From positions 62,001-126,000 of the forward strand of contig JAUICP010000002.1 of NCBI GenBank assembly GCA_030427805.1: a DNA stretch of 64,000 nt, in the 5' to 3' direction. A program made the position numbers and the translations under genes. The stretch is from Bdellovibrionia bacterium. GTDB taxonomy: Bacteria > Bdellovibrionota > Bdellovibrionia > Bdellovibrionales > JAGQZY01. Below the pieces are notes generated by a model that saw nothing but the letters and a program-made list of their open reading frames with translations, did not search any database and was not told the DNA's origin. Positions 1 through 9,028 of the stretch are shown here, piece by piece. How positions within the stretch are numbered: position 1 is the first letter of the stretch; every line of letters begins with the position of its first letter.

Positions 1-466
1 GGACCTAAAGAGCGCTGAAGCCCGCTTTAAAAAAGCCATAGAAGTATTAAAGGAGCAAGAGGGCGTTGCTAAAGATCGAATCGCTTCGATCGGCTACTGT
101 TTTGGAGGTGGACTCTCAATTGAAATGGCCCGGCGAGGTGTTGACCTTAGAGCTGTGGCCTCTTTTCACGGAAGTCTCTCCACTCAAAACCCTGCACAAA
201 AAGGTAAGGTCAAAGCCAAAATCCTTGTACTCAATGGAGAAGCAGACCCTCTCGTCTCTGCCGATTCTGTGAAAGACTTCAAAAAAGAAATGAAATCGGC
301 TGGTGTCGACATGAAATACGTCGGCTATGAAAAAGCGAAACACGCCTTCACTAATCCTGGGGCTACCAAATTGGGGAAAAAATTTAATATTCCATTGGCC
401 TACGACAAGACGGCCGACACCAAGTCTTGGGATGAAATGAAAAGCTTTTTCAAAAAGAACCTCTAA
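1..466 (+). CDS. dienelactone hydrolase family protein (5' end outside window)
   Basis: The reading frame is open from base 2, so the start lies upstream. The visible 154 residues are the C-terminal part of an alpha/beta hydrolase of the dienelactone hydrolase family. The nucleophile elbow is GYCFGG with Cys in place of Ser, which is the family hallmark. The acid residue is probably the Asp in NGEADPL and the histidine the one in KHAF near the end. The family hydrolyses lactones or esters in the cytoplasm or periplasm; the substrate cannot be told from sequence. A rho-independent terminator follows at once, so this is the last gene of its transcript. Confidence 0.85.
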   Translation, partial: DLKSAEARFKKAIEVLKEQEGVAKDRIASIGYCFGGGLSIEMARRGVDLRAVASFHGSLSTQNPAQKGKVKAKILVLNGEADPLVSADSVKDFKKEMKSAGVDMKYVGYEKAKHAFTNPGATKLGKKFNIPLAYDKTADTKSWDEMKSFFKKNL

Positions 467-485
467 TTCGTCACCTTCAAGTTAG

Positions 486-519
486 GCCGAAAAGTCTCTC
501 ACTTTTCGGCTCCATTTTT
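486..519 (+). terminator. rho-independent terminator after the dienelactone hydrolase gene
   Basis: A perfect 9-bp stem GCCGAAAAG / CTTTTCGGC (486-494 and 502-510) encloses a 7-nt loop and is followed by a T-rich stretch. It lies 20 nt after the stop codon. Confidence 0.85.
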
Positions 520-621
520 GATTTCTCTCGCTAGACCTTAATCCTACTTTTTAGACCCAAGTTTCAACTCCCTAGTGAATTTTACCCCTTCTCGTGGGAT
601 GATATTGGGACAGGAGTATCA

Positions 622-1248
622 ATGGGAAAAGTGTCCTTTCTTAAGTTTTTTTGCATCTCTCTATTGTTTTTTTCAAGCCTCGCACTTGCCAAAGGTAAGT
701 CTACCGAAGAGGATGATTCGATTCCTGCTGACCTGGTCGAAAACGAAATATACGATGACTCCCCTTTTGTAGAACCCAGTGTTGAAAGCCACTTCAGTGT
801 CCGCGGAAAACAGTTTGAAGCCTCCTTAGAAGGCTTTGGAACATACCTATCGAACTTAAAGAAGGCTGACCCCAAATCTTATAATAAGGTTCAAGGAGAC
901 TACCAGGAGCTCATTAAACAACGAGATAAAGCTGTCACTTGGAGTCTTTATATGGGGGGAGCAGGTGCTTTGACCATGATCGCAGGACTTACTTTTCTTC
1001 AGTCCGAAGAAACCGATGCCAATAATCAAACGGAGCGAAAACCAAACCTCGCCCTCGTTGGCGGTGGTTTTCTACTCGGCTTCGTTGGCTCCATGGTCTA
1101 TCTATACATGAATCCCCAAGAACCCGAATATCTAGATTTTATAAGAAAGCACAACAAAGCTCTCGACAGTAAAAATCATATTCAATGGGATTTGGGATAC
1201 AATCCGAAGACAAAAAGCCCAAGCCTCATCTTTGCGATGGACTTCTAA
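622..1248 (+). CDS. envelope protein with signal peptide and two hydrophobic segments, unknown function
   Basis: Not a family I recognise. The 208-residue product starts with a clear signal peptide (basic MGKVSFLK, hydrophobic core to about residue 22, cleavage near LALAKG). A charged region follows to about residue 105, then two hydrophobic segments at roughly 110-128 and 145-165 separated by a short polar loop with ETDANNQTE. The C-terminus (QWDLGY...) is polar. A GGAG element 7-8 nt before the ATG supports the start. It stands alone between a terminator upstream and the convergent chemotaxis operon downstream. The layout fits an inner-membrane-anchored periplasmic protein, but no catalytic motif is visible. 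Confidence 0.75.
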   Translation: MGKVSFLKFFCISLLFFSSLALAKGKSTEEDDSIPADLVENEIYDDSPFVEPSVESHFSVRGKQFEASLEGFGTYLSNLKKADPKSYNKVQGDYQELIKQRDKAVTWSLYMGGAGALTMIAGLTFLQSEETDANNQTERKPNLALVGGGFLLGFVGSMVYLYMNPQEPEYLDFIRKHNKALDSKNHIQWDLGYNPKTKSPSLIFAMDF

Positions 1249-1282
1249 AATCTACTCCAATTTTTTGCTTACGAATTACTAC

Positions 1283-3157
1283 CTATGCCGTCTTTGAACG
1301 ACCGCTATAGGTTCCACGCTTAGACACGGAGTTTACAATAAACTTTCTAATGGCTTCAGGCGAACCACTATAGGTCGAAGCACCAAGTTCATCAGCTTTT
1401 CTGGGCATGCCATAGATAACACATGAAGTGCGATTTTGCGTTATTGTTAAAGCACCCTTCTTTTTTAATTCAGCCATTCCTTGTGCACCATCGCGGCCCA
1501 TGCCCGTCAGTAAAATCGACCAAACAGAGCTTCCAAAATTTAAACAAGATCTAAAAAGAACATCGACGCTGGGCCGATGTGAATTCATCGGCGCTGTAAA
1601 ACTCTCATTAACAAAATAGTCACCACTTTTTCTACGATAAAGAGACACGTGGCAATCCTTAACCGTCGAATAAATATGCCCTGGCTTCAGAGGCTTAGTG
1701 ATATCTCCCTGCTTGAGTCCCGATATCTTACACAAGCCATCGAGAAAACTTTGAGCAAAGGAGGTTTCAATATGCTGAACGACAACAATCGGTGGAGTGT
1801 TGGCCGGCATCGACTTAAAGAGTCTATGAAGGGCATCAACCCCTCCAGTACTGGCTCCTACAACTATAGCTCTAGGTAAATCGTGTGTTAGTGCTTTTGA
1901 AATATCTTTAGCTTGCATGTCTTTGACTCGCTCAGAAACATCTTTAAATACAATTCCTAAAACGATTTCACGCAATTTTTCTTTTTCTTCATTGAGAAGA
2001 CGCTTATTAATAAATTCTTGAGCACCGTAGTTAACAGACTCCAAAACCTGTTGGGCGACTTCACGATTGGCATCCGTCAAGAGGACCACAGGAATTCGCA
2101 CTCCCCGAGCTCGTATCTCCTTAAGCCAATCAATTCCGTTTTTGTCCGGCATATGAATGTCGAGAGAAATGAGGTCGATTTTTTCTTTTCTCAGTACGGC
2201 ATCGGCTTCATTAGTGTTCAGTGCCGTATGAATCTCTATACCCCTGCCAGACAAGGCATTACTAACCATTTTAATGATCGTCGGAGAGTCATCGACAATC
2301 AATATTCGAATTTTTGCTTTTTTCGAAGAAACCCTTTCATCTTTCAAATAAATGGACTGCTTCTGAGGGTGCAGAAGCGGAGGTACCTTTTTAAATATCT
2401 CGCTGGTACCCGCAATAAAAAAGGCTCCCGGCTTAATCGCCTTTGAGAACTGAGTAAGTACTCTCGCAATGAGTAGCTCATTAAAGTAAATAAAAACGTT
2501 TCGGCACATGATCAAATCGTAATGATCATCCTCAAGCTTCATCGGAATAGCTAAATTCTTTTTATAAAAGCGACATCGCTTCCGAATTTCAGGAATCACA
2601 GTGAATTGCCCTTGGGCTCGCCCCCTGCCTCGCAAAAGGAAACCACTATACTCCTGAGGGATCCGTGAAATTTCATCAATGGGGTAGATAGCCCGAGCAG
2701 CCGTTTTAAGTGAGATCGTATCAATATCGAAAGCACTAATCTCGTATTCAAATTTTGGGTATATTCGACGGATCGTCTCTAGAACAACTCCCAAGGTATA
2801 GACTTCTTGCCCTGTTGAACAGGCCGCGCTGAGTGCTCTAAAGGGAGTTTTTTGATACATACCTCTTGAAGCTCTCTTTTTGATCTCTTGAAGCAAATAG
2901 GAAAAATGATTAGTTTCTCTAAACCAATCTGTCTTATGTATCGTTACATTCGAAATAAAGAGTTCAAATTCTTGCGCATCTTCGGCAATATAAGCGAAGT
3001 ATTGGGCCAGACTCTTGGCTCCGAGAGTCCTCATTCTCAGCTGGACAAAATTGATGACGTGGTTGATCCAACTTGGATCCTCCTTGTCATAGGACGTTAG
3101 CGTTCTAACTACATCCTTGAGTTCACGTAGGTCTTTTGCCGAGAAGAAATTTGCCAT
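1283..3157 (-). CDS. CheR-REC-CheB fusion: receptor methyltransferase, receiver and methylesterase in one chain
   Basis: The 624-residue chain joins both adaptation enzymes of chemotaxis. Residues 1 to about 275 are CheR: the N-terminal helical domain has KTDWFRE and the SAM-binding site reads SAACSTGQE. Residues about 283-405 are a receiver with LIVDDSP and phospho-acceptor Asp in LDIHMP. Residues about 425-610 are the CheB methylesterase with its triad: Ser in GASTGG, His in VQHIE and Asp in TGMGRDGA. All key residues are present, so both activities look intact. It would methylate and demethylate/deamidate receptor glutamates. It begins 3 nt after cheW and ends the MCP-cheA-cheW operon. CheB-CheR hybrids are known, usually with CheB first and PAS domains; a full CheR followed by a full REC-CheB is not the common order. 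Confidence 0.93.
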   Translation of the reverse strand: MANFFSAKDLRELKDVVRTLTSYDKEDPSWINHVINFVQLRMRTLGAKSLAQYFAYIAEDAQEFELFISNVTIHKTDWFRETNHFSYLLQEIKKRASRGMYQKTPFRALSAACSTGQEVYTLGVVLETIRRIYPKFEYEISAFDIDTISLKTAARAIYPIDEISRIPQEYSGFLLRGRGRAQGQFTVIPEIRKRCRFYKKNLAIPMKLEDDHYDLIMCRNVFIYFNELLIARVLTQFSKAIKPGAFFIAGTSEIFKKVPPLLHPQKQSIYLKDERVSSKKAKIRILIVDDSPTIIKMVSNALSGRGIEIHTALNTNEADAVLRKEKIDLISLDIHMPDKNGIDWLKEIRARGVRIPVVLLTDANREVAQQVLESVNYGAQEFINKRLLNEEKEKLREIVLGIVFKDVSERVKDMQAKDISKALTHDLPRAIVVGASTGGVDALHRLFKSMPANTPPIVVVQHIETSFAQSFLDGLCKISGLKQGDITKPLKPGHIYSTVKDCHVSLYRRKSGDYFVNESFTAPMNSHRPSVDVLFRSCLNFGSSVWSILLTGMGRDGAQGMAELKKKGALTITQNRTSCVIYGMPRKADELGASTYSGSPEAIRKFIVNSVSKRGTYSGRSKTA

Positions 3158-3160
3158 CTA

Positions 3161-3652
3161 CTAACTTGCATTCTTTTTAACACTTTTTTGAATTTCCAAC
3201 ATTCCATCAGTATCAAAGATGGAATTTAACTCCACAATGGTCATTAAACTTTCTCTAACTCGAGCAATTCCTTTGAAGTAGTCCATTTTTTGGGCATTTT
3301 TAATTCTTACATTCAGATCAATCTGATCATCTTTGATCTCAACAACTGACACGACTTTGTCGACGATAAAAGCAATGGGTCCCTGATCACTCTCATGCAC
3401 CAAATATCGCATTTGCTTGTGATCCTCAACGTGGACGCCAAATTTCATTCTTAAATCTAGAACTCCAATCACCTCTCCGCGTACATTTATGATTCCTCTA
3501 AAGCAATTTATCGTGTTTGCAATTGGGTAGATTTCAAAGGGTTCGAGAACCTCTCTTACCGAAAGAATTTTCGAGGCCATCAACTCATCGCCAACCTGAA
3601 ATGACAAATAAGTATTCTGTGAGTCTTCTAATTCTAATACTTGTATACTCAT
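3161..3652 (-). CDS. cheW: CheW coupling protein
   Basis: A 163-residue single CheW domain, the normal size, that couples receptors to the CheA kinase. The typical elements are visible: the first strands with YLSFQVGDE, then VREVLEPFEI, the CFRGIINVRGEVIGVLDLR core and a later AFIVDKV. It lies 2 nt downstream of cheA and 3 nt upstream of the CheR-CheB fusion, so translation is probably coupled. No odd features. Confidence 0.95.
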   Translation of the reverse strand: MSIQVLELEDSQNTYLSFQVGDELMASKILSVREVLEPFEIYPIANTINCFRGIINVRGEVIGVLDLRMKFGVHVEDHKQMRYLVHESDQGPIAFIVDKVVSVVEIKDDQIDLNVRIKNAQKMDYFKGIARVRESLMTIVELNSIFDTDGMLEIQKSVKKNAS

Positions 3653-3654
3653 AA

Positions 3655-5490
3655 CTAACCTACCAAATTAAATACTTTTTCAACAATCGAATTGAGGTCT
3701 AACACCATACCAGGCCTTCCATCCGCTAAGATCGTTGACCCTTTATAAAATGGAACTGACTTATTTGTTCCAGATAAACTTCGAATAAAAACCTGCTGTA
3801 CGTTAATGACTCGATCAAAGAGAAGTACATATTTTCTATTATTCTTCTCAACGATGAGGCCGTAGCGGATACCACTCTCTTCGCCTTCTTTTGGCGCCAT
3901 CCCCTTCATTGTTCGCGGGTAAAAGTCAGATAGATTCGCCACTTCAGCAACTTCACCGCGAAGGTCCACAAAGCTTCTTCCACTTTTTCTAATCTTAATA
4001 TCGTATTCCTCGACATCGATGATTTCCAAGATCTCCGCTTGCGGTACGGCGTAATTCGAAGTGCCCAAGCGCAAAACTATCGAATCAATGAGACTCAAAC
4101 TCGTTGGAATGTCGATCTGAAATTCAGTTCCCTTACCCTGTTCTGAAGAAATACTGATCTGGCCACCTAGTTCATTGAGGGCATCTCTAACGATATCCAT
4201 CCCGACACCACGGCCCGAGTACTTAGTCACTTCTTCTTTTGTCGAAAGCTGTGGATGGAAAATTAACTGATGTATGTGCTTATCAGAAAGGCTTTGCGGA
4301 TTCTCAACCAATCCCCGAGCCATTGCTTTTTCTAGGATTTTTTCGGTGTTTAATCCCTTACCGTCATCTTTGATATAAATTCGTACCGAGGATGAGTTCT
4401 GGATCGCTGTTACTTCGAGAAGTCCCGTCGGAGACTTTCCAATGGCTTCTCTCTCTTCACTCGTTTCAAGTCCGTGATCGATTGCGTTTCTCACAATATG
4501 AGTCAATGGTTCGATAATTCGATCGAGAATGATCTTATCCATTTCAATCTCTTCACCTGCCGTTTCGACTCTGACGACTTTACCCAAGTCCCTTGCCGCA
4601 TCTCGAGCGACCCGAGCCAGACGCTGAATCGTAGAGCGAGCCGGTTGAAGGCGTAAGGATAGAGAAAAATCTTGGATCTCTGTAATCGTCTTAGAAAGAC
4701 TTTCAATCGCAGAAACTGATGGTTTATCCCCGAGAGTTCCATTTCTATTTGAAAAGTCGAGGATCGATTTTTGAATCGTCAGCTCCCCCACACTCATGAG
4801 TAGCTTTTCAATTTTTTCTGCCTTTACTCGCACGGACTCAGAAAAAACAATCTTCTTTTGCCGAGCAATTCTCTCAGCTTCATCAATTTTATTGTCTGTG
4901 ATCGAAGCGGTATTAAATGTCTCTTCCGCTGCTGGCTTCGGAGCCGCTTCAGGAGCTTGCGCTTGTTCTTGCGGAGCTTGGTCAGCCACTTCGTCCGCAG
5001 CTTGGAGCTGCTCACTGACTTCAGGCTCTTCAGCAATAGATACCTTCGATATATCAATCTGTTCGTCGCTTCTAGAACTTCGTACGACTTCAGCTTTCTG
5101 ATCGAGAGCATTAAATCCTCGCTTTAAGACAAGGTCTCTTTCCTTCTGAGGCATTTGAAAATCAGGGTCCGCACCAATACCCGCGATCCACTCGCTCAGT
5201 AAACGGTGAACGTCTAAAAAGTATCGAACGACATTGTCATTAAAACTTTCAGGGTTTCTTTTTAAGGCATTGATCACATCTTCGACATCGTGAATGAAGT
5301 GACCGTAATCGTCTAAACCACAGGCCTTCGAAGTCCCTTTAAGGTTATGAGCAATCCTAAAGAGATCATCTATTACTTTTTGCGAATAGCTCGAATCGTC
5401 AAGCTCAAGGCACAGAGATTCCCAGGCATCTAACTGTTCGATAGCCTCTTCAATAAAACACTCTAAAATCTCTCTATCAATCATGCTCAC
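3655..5490 (-). CDS. cheA: CheA chemotaxis histidine kinase
   Basis: The 611-residue protein has an N-terminal HPt domain with the phospho-accepting His48 in AHNLKGT. An acidic, Ala/Pro/Gln-rich linker (about 165-200) sits where the CheY-binding P2 domain is normally found; no folded P2 is apparent. Next come the dimerisation helices, the ATPase with N box VRNAIDHG and G boxes DDGKGL and GRGVGMDIV, and a C-terminal CheW-like domain that docks to receptors. The start is GTG at 5490 with AGGAT 8 nt before it; the ATG two codons later is the alternative. It follows the MCP gene by 10 nt. Missing P2 suggests slower or less selective phosphotransfer to the receiver of the fused CheB or to a CheY encoded elsewhere. 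Confidence 0.95.
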   Translation of the reverse strand: MSMIDREILECFIEEAIEQLDAWESLCLELDDSSYSQKVIDDLFRIAHNLKGTSKACGLDDYGHFIHDVEDVINALKRNPESFNDNVVRYFLDVHRLLSEWIAGIGADPDFQMPQKERDLVLKRGFNALDQKAEVVRSSRSDEQIDISKVSIAEEPEVSEQLQAADEVADQAPQEQAQAPEAAPKPAAEETFNTASITDNKIDEAERIARQKKIVFSESVRVKAEKIEKLLMSVGELTIQKSILDFSNRNGTLGDKPSVSAIESLSKTITEIQDFSLSLRLQPARSTIQRLARVARDAARDLGKVVRVETAGEEIEMDKIILDRIIEPLTHIVRNAIDHGLETSEEREAIGKSPTGLLEVTAIQNSSSVRIYIKDDGKGLNTEKILEKAMARGLVENPQSLSDKHIHQLIFHPQLSTKEEVTKYSGRGVGMDIVRDALNELGGQISISSEQGKGTEFQIDIPTSLSLIDSIVLRLGTSNYAVPQAEILEIIDVEEYDIKIRKSGRSFVDLRGEVAEVANLSDFYPRTMKGMAPKEGEESGIRYGLIVEKNNRKYVLLFDRVINVQQVFIRSLSGTNKSVPFYKGSTILADGRPGMVLDLNSIVEKVFNLVG

Positions 5491-5500
5491 GGCTTATATC

Positions 5501-7033
5501 CTACTTAAAGTCTTTGTAGATATCTTCGTCATCACCTGTAATTTCAGCTCCCTCAACACCCTTGTTCTTTGACAAAAGTTTTTCTTTCGCTGAACTCAAA
5601 CTAGATACATTGTCCGGAAGTTGAGGAGCTTTTTTCTTTCTCGGCTCATCATCGGATGAAAAACTAGCTGTCTTATTTTCTTTTGGCTTTTGCACGGTAT
5701 TATTAAAATCGGCAATGAGGCGGTATATGGCAGCGCTTTGTTGATTTGACTTCTTAGAAATAGTCTCAACATCATTTGTTCGCGATTGTTGTTTATCAAT
5801 TGCCTCTTTTAATGTATCGAGCGCGACGGAAACTTCTGCAATTCCCTTTTCTTGCTCTTTATTAGCCTCTGTAAAGTTATCAACATTTTCAACCAACCTA
5901 CCAATGTTGTTCGAGATCTCCTCAAACATCTCCATCGAACGAGTTGAAATTTCCGTTCCGTCCTTAACTCTTTGCTCAACTTCCCTTACAATGCTTGTTA
6001 CTTTCTCACTACTCTTACTCAGCAATCCGCTAATATCCTTCGATGCCATCCCCGACATTTCAGCAAGCTTCGAAACTTCTTGAGCAACAACAGCAAAGCC
6101 CTTTCCATATTGTCCGGCTCTCGCAGCCTCGATCGAAGCGTTAAAAGAGAGCAACTGGGTTTTCGAAACAATTTCGTTAATGATTTCAGTTTGCCCCTTA
6201 ATTTCGGTAATCACTTCATTAATCTCATCAAGTTGGATCGCTGCTCTGTTAATTTCTTCCATACCGTTATGCATGTCATGCATAATACCCTTACCAACTT
6301 CGGAACTCTTTCGGATGTCGTTCGCCGTTGACTTTCCTTCTTCAATTTTCTCAGAAGTCTGACGAATCATGGCTCTCATCTCACTCATGGTAGACACAAT
6401 CTCCTGAGACGAAGTTGATTGCTCCGATGCCCCGTCGAGAATGTCCTTTGCGAATGTACGCAACTGGGTCGAGTGCTTTCTATTTTCTCGAAGGAAGCGC
6501 TTTAACTTTCCGACGACAAGTTCTATTTTTGAATTCGAACTACTGTAAGTACCTACTGATAAAATGACTGCTACAACATACCCGAATACTATAATTCCGA
6601 ACCACAACCAAAAGCTAGAAGGTGAGGCGTAAGCTTTCTCAAGAGTGCTCTCGTTAAATCCAATCGTGATTGACCCTTTATTTTCTCCACCTAGAATGAG
6701 TTTATTCTTATGCTCATAGGCGTTATCAGCATTTTCATTGGCCGAAAAGTAGTCTCCGTTTTTGTTGGTGATCTCGATTGATCGAATAAAGCCGTTTTGA
6801 GTTAGTTCCTTGAGAACTGGGGTAACTTGATCACTTTCACCAGCATCGATGGCCCCTTCTAGGGAGGCGAGGCGATTAAACACAGTTTGAAACTCTGGTT
6901 TTAATGCAGCATTCAAAGATTGCTTAAATTGGCTGTACATTGACCACAAGCCAAAAATTAATAACAAAAAAAATAATAGGTGAATAATAGAACCACCTAT
7001 CTTAAGTTTTGAAAAGCTAACACCAAACATCAC
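5501..7033 (-). CDS. methyl-accepting chemotaxis protein
   Basis: A 510-residue transmembrane chemoreceptor. Transmembrane helices lie at about 12-33 and 141-163 and enclose a roughly 105-residue periplasmic sensor with no recognised ligand-binding fold. The cytoplasmic part is a long coiled coil. The signalling hairpin tip contains [19 protein letters not shown], close to the near-invariant consensus. The tail after about residue 450 is charged and low-complexity (PRKKKAPQ) and ends ...IYKDFK rather than in a CheR-tethering NWETF-type pentapeptide. It is the first gene of the operon with cheA, cheW and the adaptation fusion, and is likely the cognate receptor. Confidence 0.93.
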   Translation of the reverse strand: MMFGVSFSKLKIGGSIIHLLFFLLLIFGLWSMYSQFKQSLNAALKPEFQTVFNRLASLEGAIDAGESDQVTPVLKELTQNGFIRSIEITNKNGDYFSANENADNAYEHKNKLILGGENKGSITIGFNESTLEKAYASPSSFWLWFGIIVFGYVVAVILSVGTYSSSNSKIELVVGKLKRFLRENRKHSTQLRTFAKDILDGASEQSTSSQEIVSTMSEMRAMIRQTSEKIEEGKSTANDIRKSSEVGKGIMHDMHNGMEEINRAAIQLDEINEVITEIKGQTEIINEIVSKTQLLSFNASIEAARAGQYGKGFAVVAQEVSKLAEMSGMASKDISGLLSKSSEKVTSIVREVEQRVKDGTEISTRSMEMFEEISNNIGRLVENVDNFTEANKEQEKGIAEVSVALDTLKEAIDKQQSRTNDVETISKKSNQQSAAIYRLIADFNNTVQKPKENKTASFSSDDEPRKKKAPQLPDNVSSLSSAKEKLLSKNKGVEGAEITGDDEDIYKDFK

Positions 7034-7317
7034 TTGTTCCTTACTACGATGCTAAAAGTCGAACCCTTATCAACACTAGTGTATAGCTATTTGGACGTCT
7101 TGAAATCGGCCTATTAGACCTGATTTTCAGCGAGCAGCAAGAATCATTACCAATGCCCAGCGGAAAATTCTACCTAGATCTAGACGGCGATTAACTGGAC
7201 TGTATCACACCGAAACGGGGTCTAGCGATACCCGTAACTCTTCAACGTAATTTAAGACTATTTTTCGTGACTATTTCATAAAAAATGGCAAAATTTAAGT
7301 CTCACCAGGAGTTTAGG

Positions 7318-7809
7318 TTGGAACAAGATAATATGTCGACGCTACAAAATCCAGACTTCCAAAAGGCTTTTATCGAGGGAGTCAACGAGACTCTTCGGAT
7401 GATGGCCGAGTTGAATCCGGTACAAGGTGAGATTGCAATTAGAGATCAATTTGAATGTCAGGGTGACGTCACTGGGATGATCGGTATGGCCTCGGACCAT
7501 GCCAGTGGAACAGTGACAATCAGTTTTGAAAAATCGACTCTTTTAGCCATTGTTTCTAAAGTTGTTGGCACTAATCTTACTGACTTAGATGACATGGCTT
7601 TGGAAGGAGTGGGTGAGCTATCAAATATGATCTACGGAACGGCTCGAGCAAAGCTCAATGATAAGGGCTGGAAGTTCCAAATGGCCCTACCAACAGTGAT
7701 TACAGGTGATTATCAAATTTCTTCACTGCACAAAGGACCGACACTAATTATTCCGTTTACTGTCCCAGACCTTGGCAATTTATTTGTCGAAATTACGGTT
7801 CACCCTTAG
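7318..7809 (+). CDS. CheX-like chemotaxis phosphatase domain protein
   Basis: The C-terminal 150 residues match the CheX/CheC-type fold, with the active-site pattern E-x-x-N in GELSNMIYG and repeated aliphatic strands. CheX removes phosphate from CheY-P, so it would end the signal of the neighbouring CheA. It is transcribed divergently from the MCP operon, about 280 nt away. I place the start at TTG 7318 because a perfect AGGAG stands 6 nt before it. The ATG at 7285 has no ribosome binding site, and the ATG at 7333 has AGGAG 21 nt upstream. Length is then 163 residues, usual for the family. Similar domains also occur in non-chemotaxis regulators, so partner assignment is inference. Confidence 0.85.
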   Translation: MEQDNMSTLQNPDFQKAFIEGVNETLRMMAELNPVQGEIAIRDQFECQGDVTGMIGMASDHASGTVTISFEKSTLLAIVSKVVGTNLTDLDDMALEGVGELSNMIYGTARAKLNDKGWKFQMALPTVITGDYQISSLHKGPTLIIPFTVPDLGNLFVEITVHP

Positions 7810-7844
7810 CACTCATCCTAAAATTAACATTTATTGAAATTGTG

Positions 7845-8846
7845 CTATTGCAGTAGTTGTTTCATCAAACTCTCATAGGTTTGAACCATTTCGCCCACTT
7901 CATCTTTTCGAATTTTTTCGTTAGCCGTGTGGGCATCCAAAATAGATCCAGCGCCAATTAAAAAAGCGGTCCCTTGAAAATCAAAGTAGGGAATGTCCGT
8001 GTGAAACGAAACAACCTTCGAATCGACTCCATCGACAACACCAAGAGCCATTGGCTCACTCATAGAAAGAACTTCAAGATCAATCCCATCGTCGACAAGT
8101 TCCGAAACACGATTTTTAACAAAATCTAATTGGTCAGCTACTCTCATTACAACTTCTGCTTCGCATGAGTCGGCTAAAATGTTTCCCGCTATTCCACCCT
8201 TGAGACGTCCGATATTCAAAGTCGTCTTGCCAATGATCTCTGAATCAGGCCACTCTTCTGCCGTTAGCCTATTCAAGATCGGCAACATCTTATGGATGGC
8301 GGAACTACCGGCTTCGGGGTAACCAGAATGACAAGCTACTCCAGAAGCTCGCAAAATAAACCTATAGTATCCTTTTTGCCTAGACGCTAATTTTAAATCC
8401 GTTGGCTCAGCGACGATCAAGAACTCCGGATTTAGCTTGAGCTCATTGGATTTTTTTATGCCGACATGATCAACTTCTTCACCGACTACATAGAGCAAGC
8501 CAATATCATCAAATCCAGCTTCCAACACACTTTCCGCGGCAAAAACCTGGGCAGCAATTAGGGCTTTGGTATCGCAGGCCCCCCTGCCATAAATATAGTT
8601 TTCATCTTCACTATGGGGATAAAAGGGCGGAACTGTGTCTATGTGGCTATTTAGCAAAAGTCTTGGTTTCTTATTGCTCCCTCGCCAGGCAAAAAGGTTG
8701 GGGCGATCCTGGGTCACCCATTGAAACTCACAATTCCAACCCCGCCCCTCTAAATAGTTCTTTAGATATTCAGCACAAGCCCGCTCGTTCCCAGAGATGC
8801 TCTCAATATTTATCAAGTTTTTAGCCAACTCAAAAACCTGTTCCAT
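7845..8846 (-). CDS. M20-family metallopeptidase (ArgE/DapE/carboxypeptidase type)
   Basis: Cytoplasmic zinc-dependent deacylase or peptidase of family M20, 333 residues. Metal ligands and catalytic motifs are in order: SHIDTVPP, GRGACDTK, GEEVDHVG, the EPTD region, and a final DAHTANE that supplies the last His. The dimerisation domain sits between. The class includes acetylornithine deacetylase, succinyl-diaminopimelate desuccinylase and LysK; the substrate cannot be fixed here. The frame extends to a GTG at 8888 with no ribosome binding site, whereas ATG 8846 has GGGGGA about 7 nt before it, so I use 8846. It stands alone and converges on the CheX-like gene. Confidence 0.9.
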   Translation of the reverse strand: MEQVFELAKNLINIESISGNERACAEYLKNYLEGRGWNCEFQWVTQDRPNLFAWRGSNKKPRLLLNSHIDTVPPFYPHSEDENYIYGRGACDTKALIAAQVFAAESVLEAGFDDIGLLYVVGEEVDHVGIKKSNELKLNPEFLIVAEPTDLKLASRQKGYYRFILRASGVACHSGYPEAGSSAIHKMLPILNRLTAEEWPDSEIIGKTTLNIGRLKGGIAGNILADSCEAEVVMRVADQLDFVKNRVSELVDDGIDLEVLSMSEPMALGVVDGVDSKVVSFHTDIPYFDFQGTAFLIGAGSILDAHTANEKIRKDEVGEMVQTYESLMKQLLQ

Positions 8847-9028
8847 AGCAAAATCCCCCGCATTCGAGACTGACCACTCTCTATTCACCTGTCAATCAAT
8901 GCTCGCGGCAAAAATTGTTAGCCAGGATCTATCCCAATAATTTCAGCAACTTAGCCGCGGCCAAGTAGGTACAGAGTTTTCAATATAGGGGTGTAAGGGA
9001 GTAAAAAGGTTATTTGGGAGTACTACAT

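Noticed and set aside
2018-2446. 142-codon open frame on the plus strand inside the CheR-CheB gene
   Set aside because: Lies wholly within a well-supported gene on the other strand, has no ribosome binding site and no family signature.
7073-7082. ACACTAGTGT 10-bp palindrome between MCP and CheX genes
   Set aside because: Too short to distinguish from chance without a comparison.
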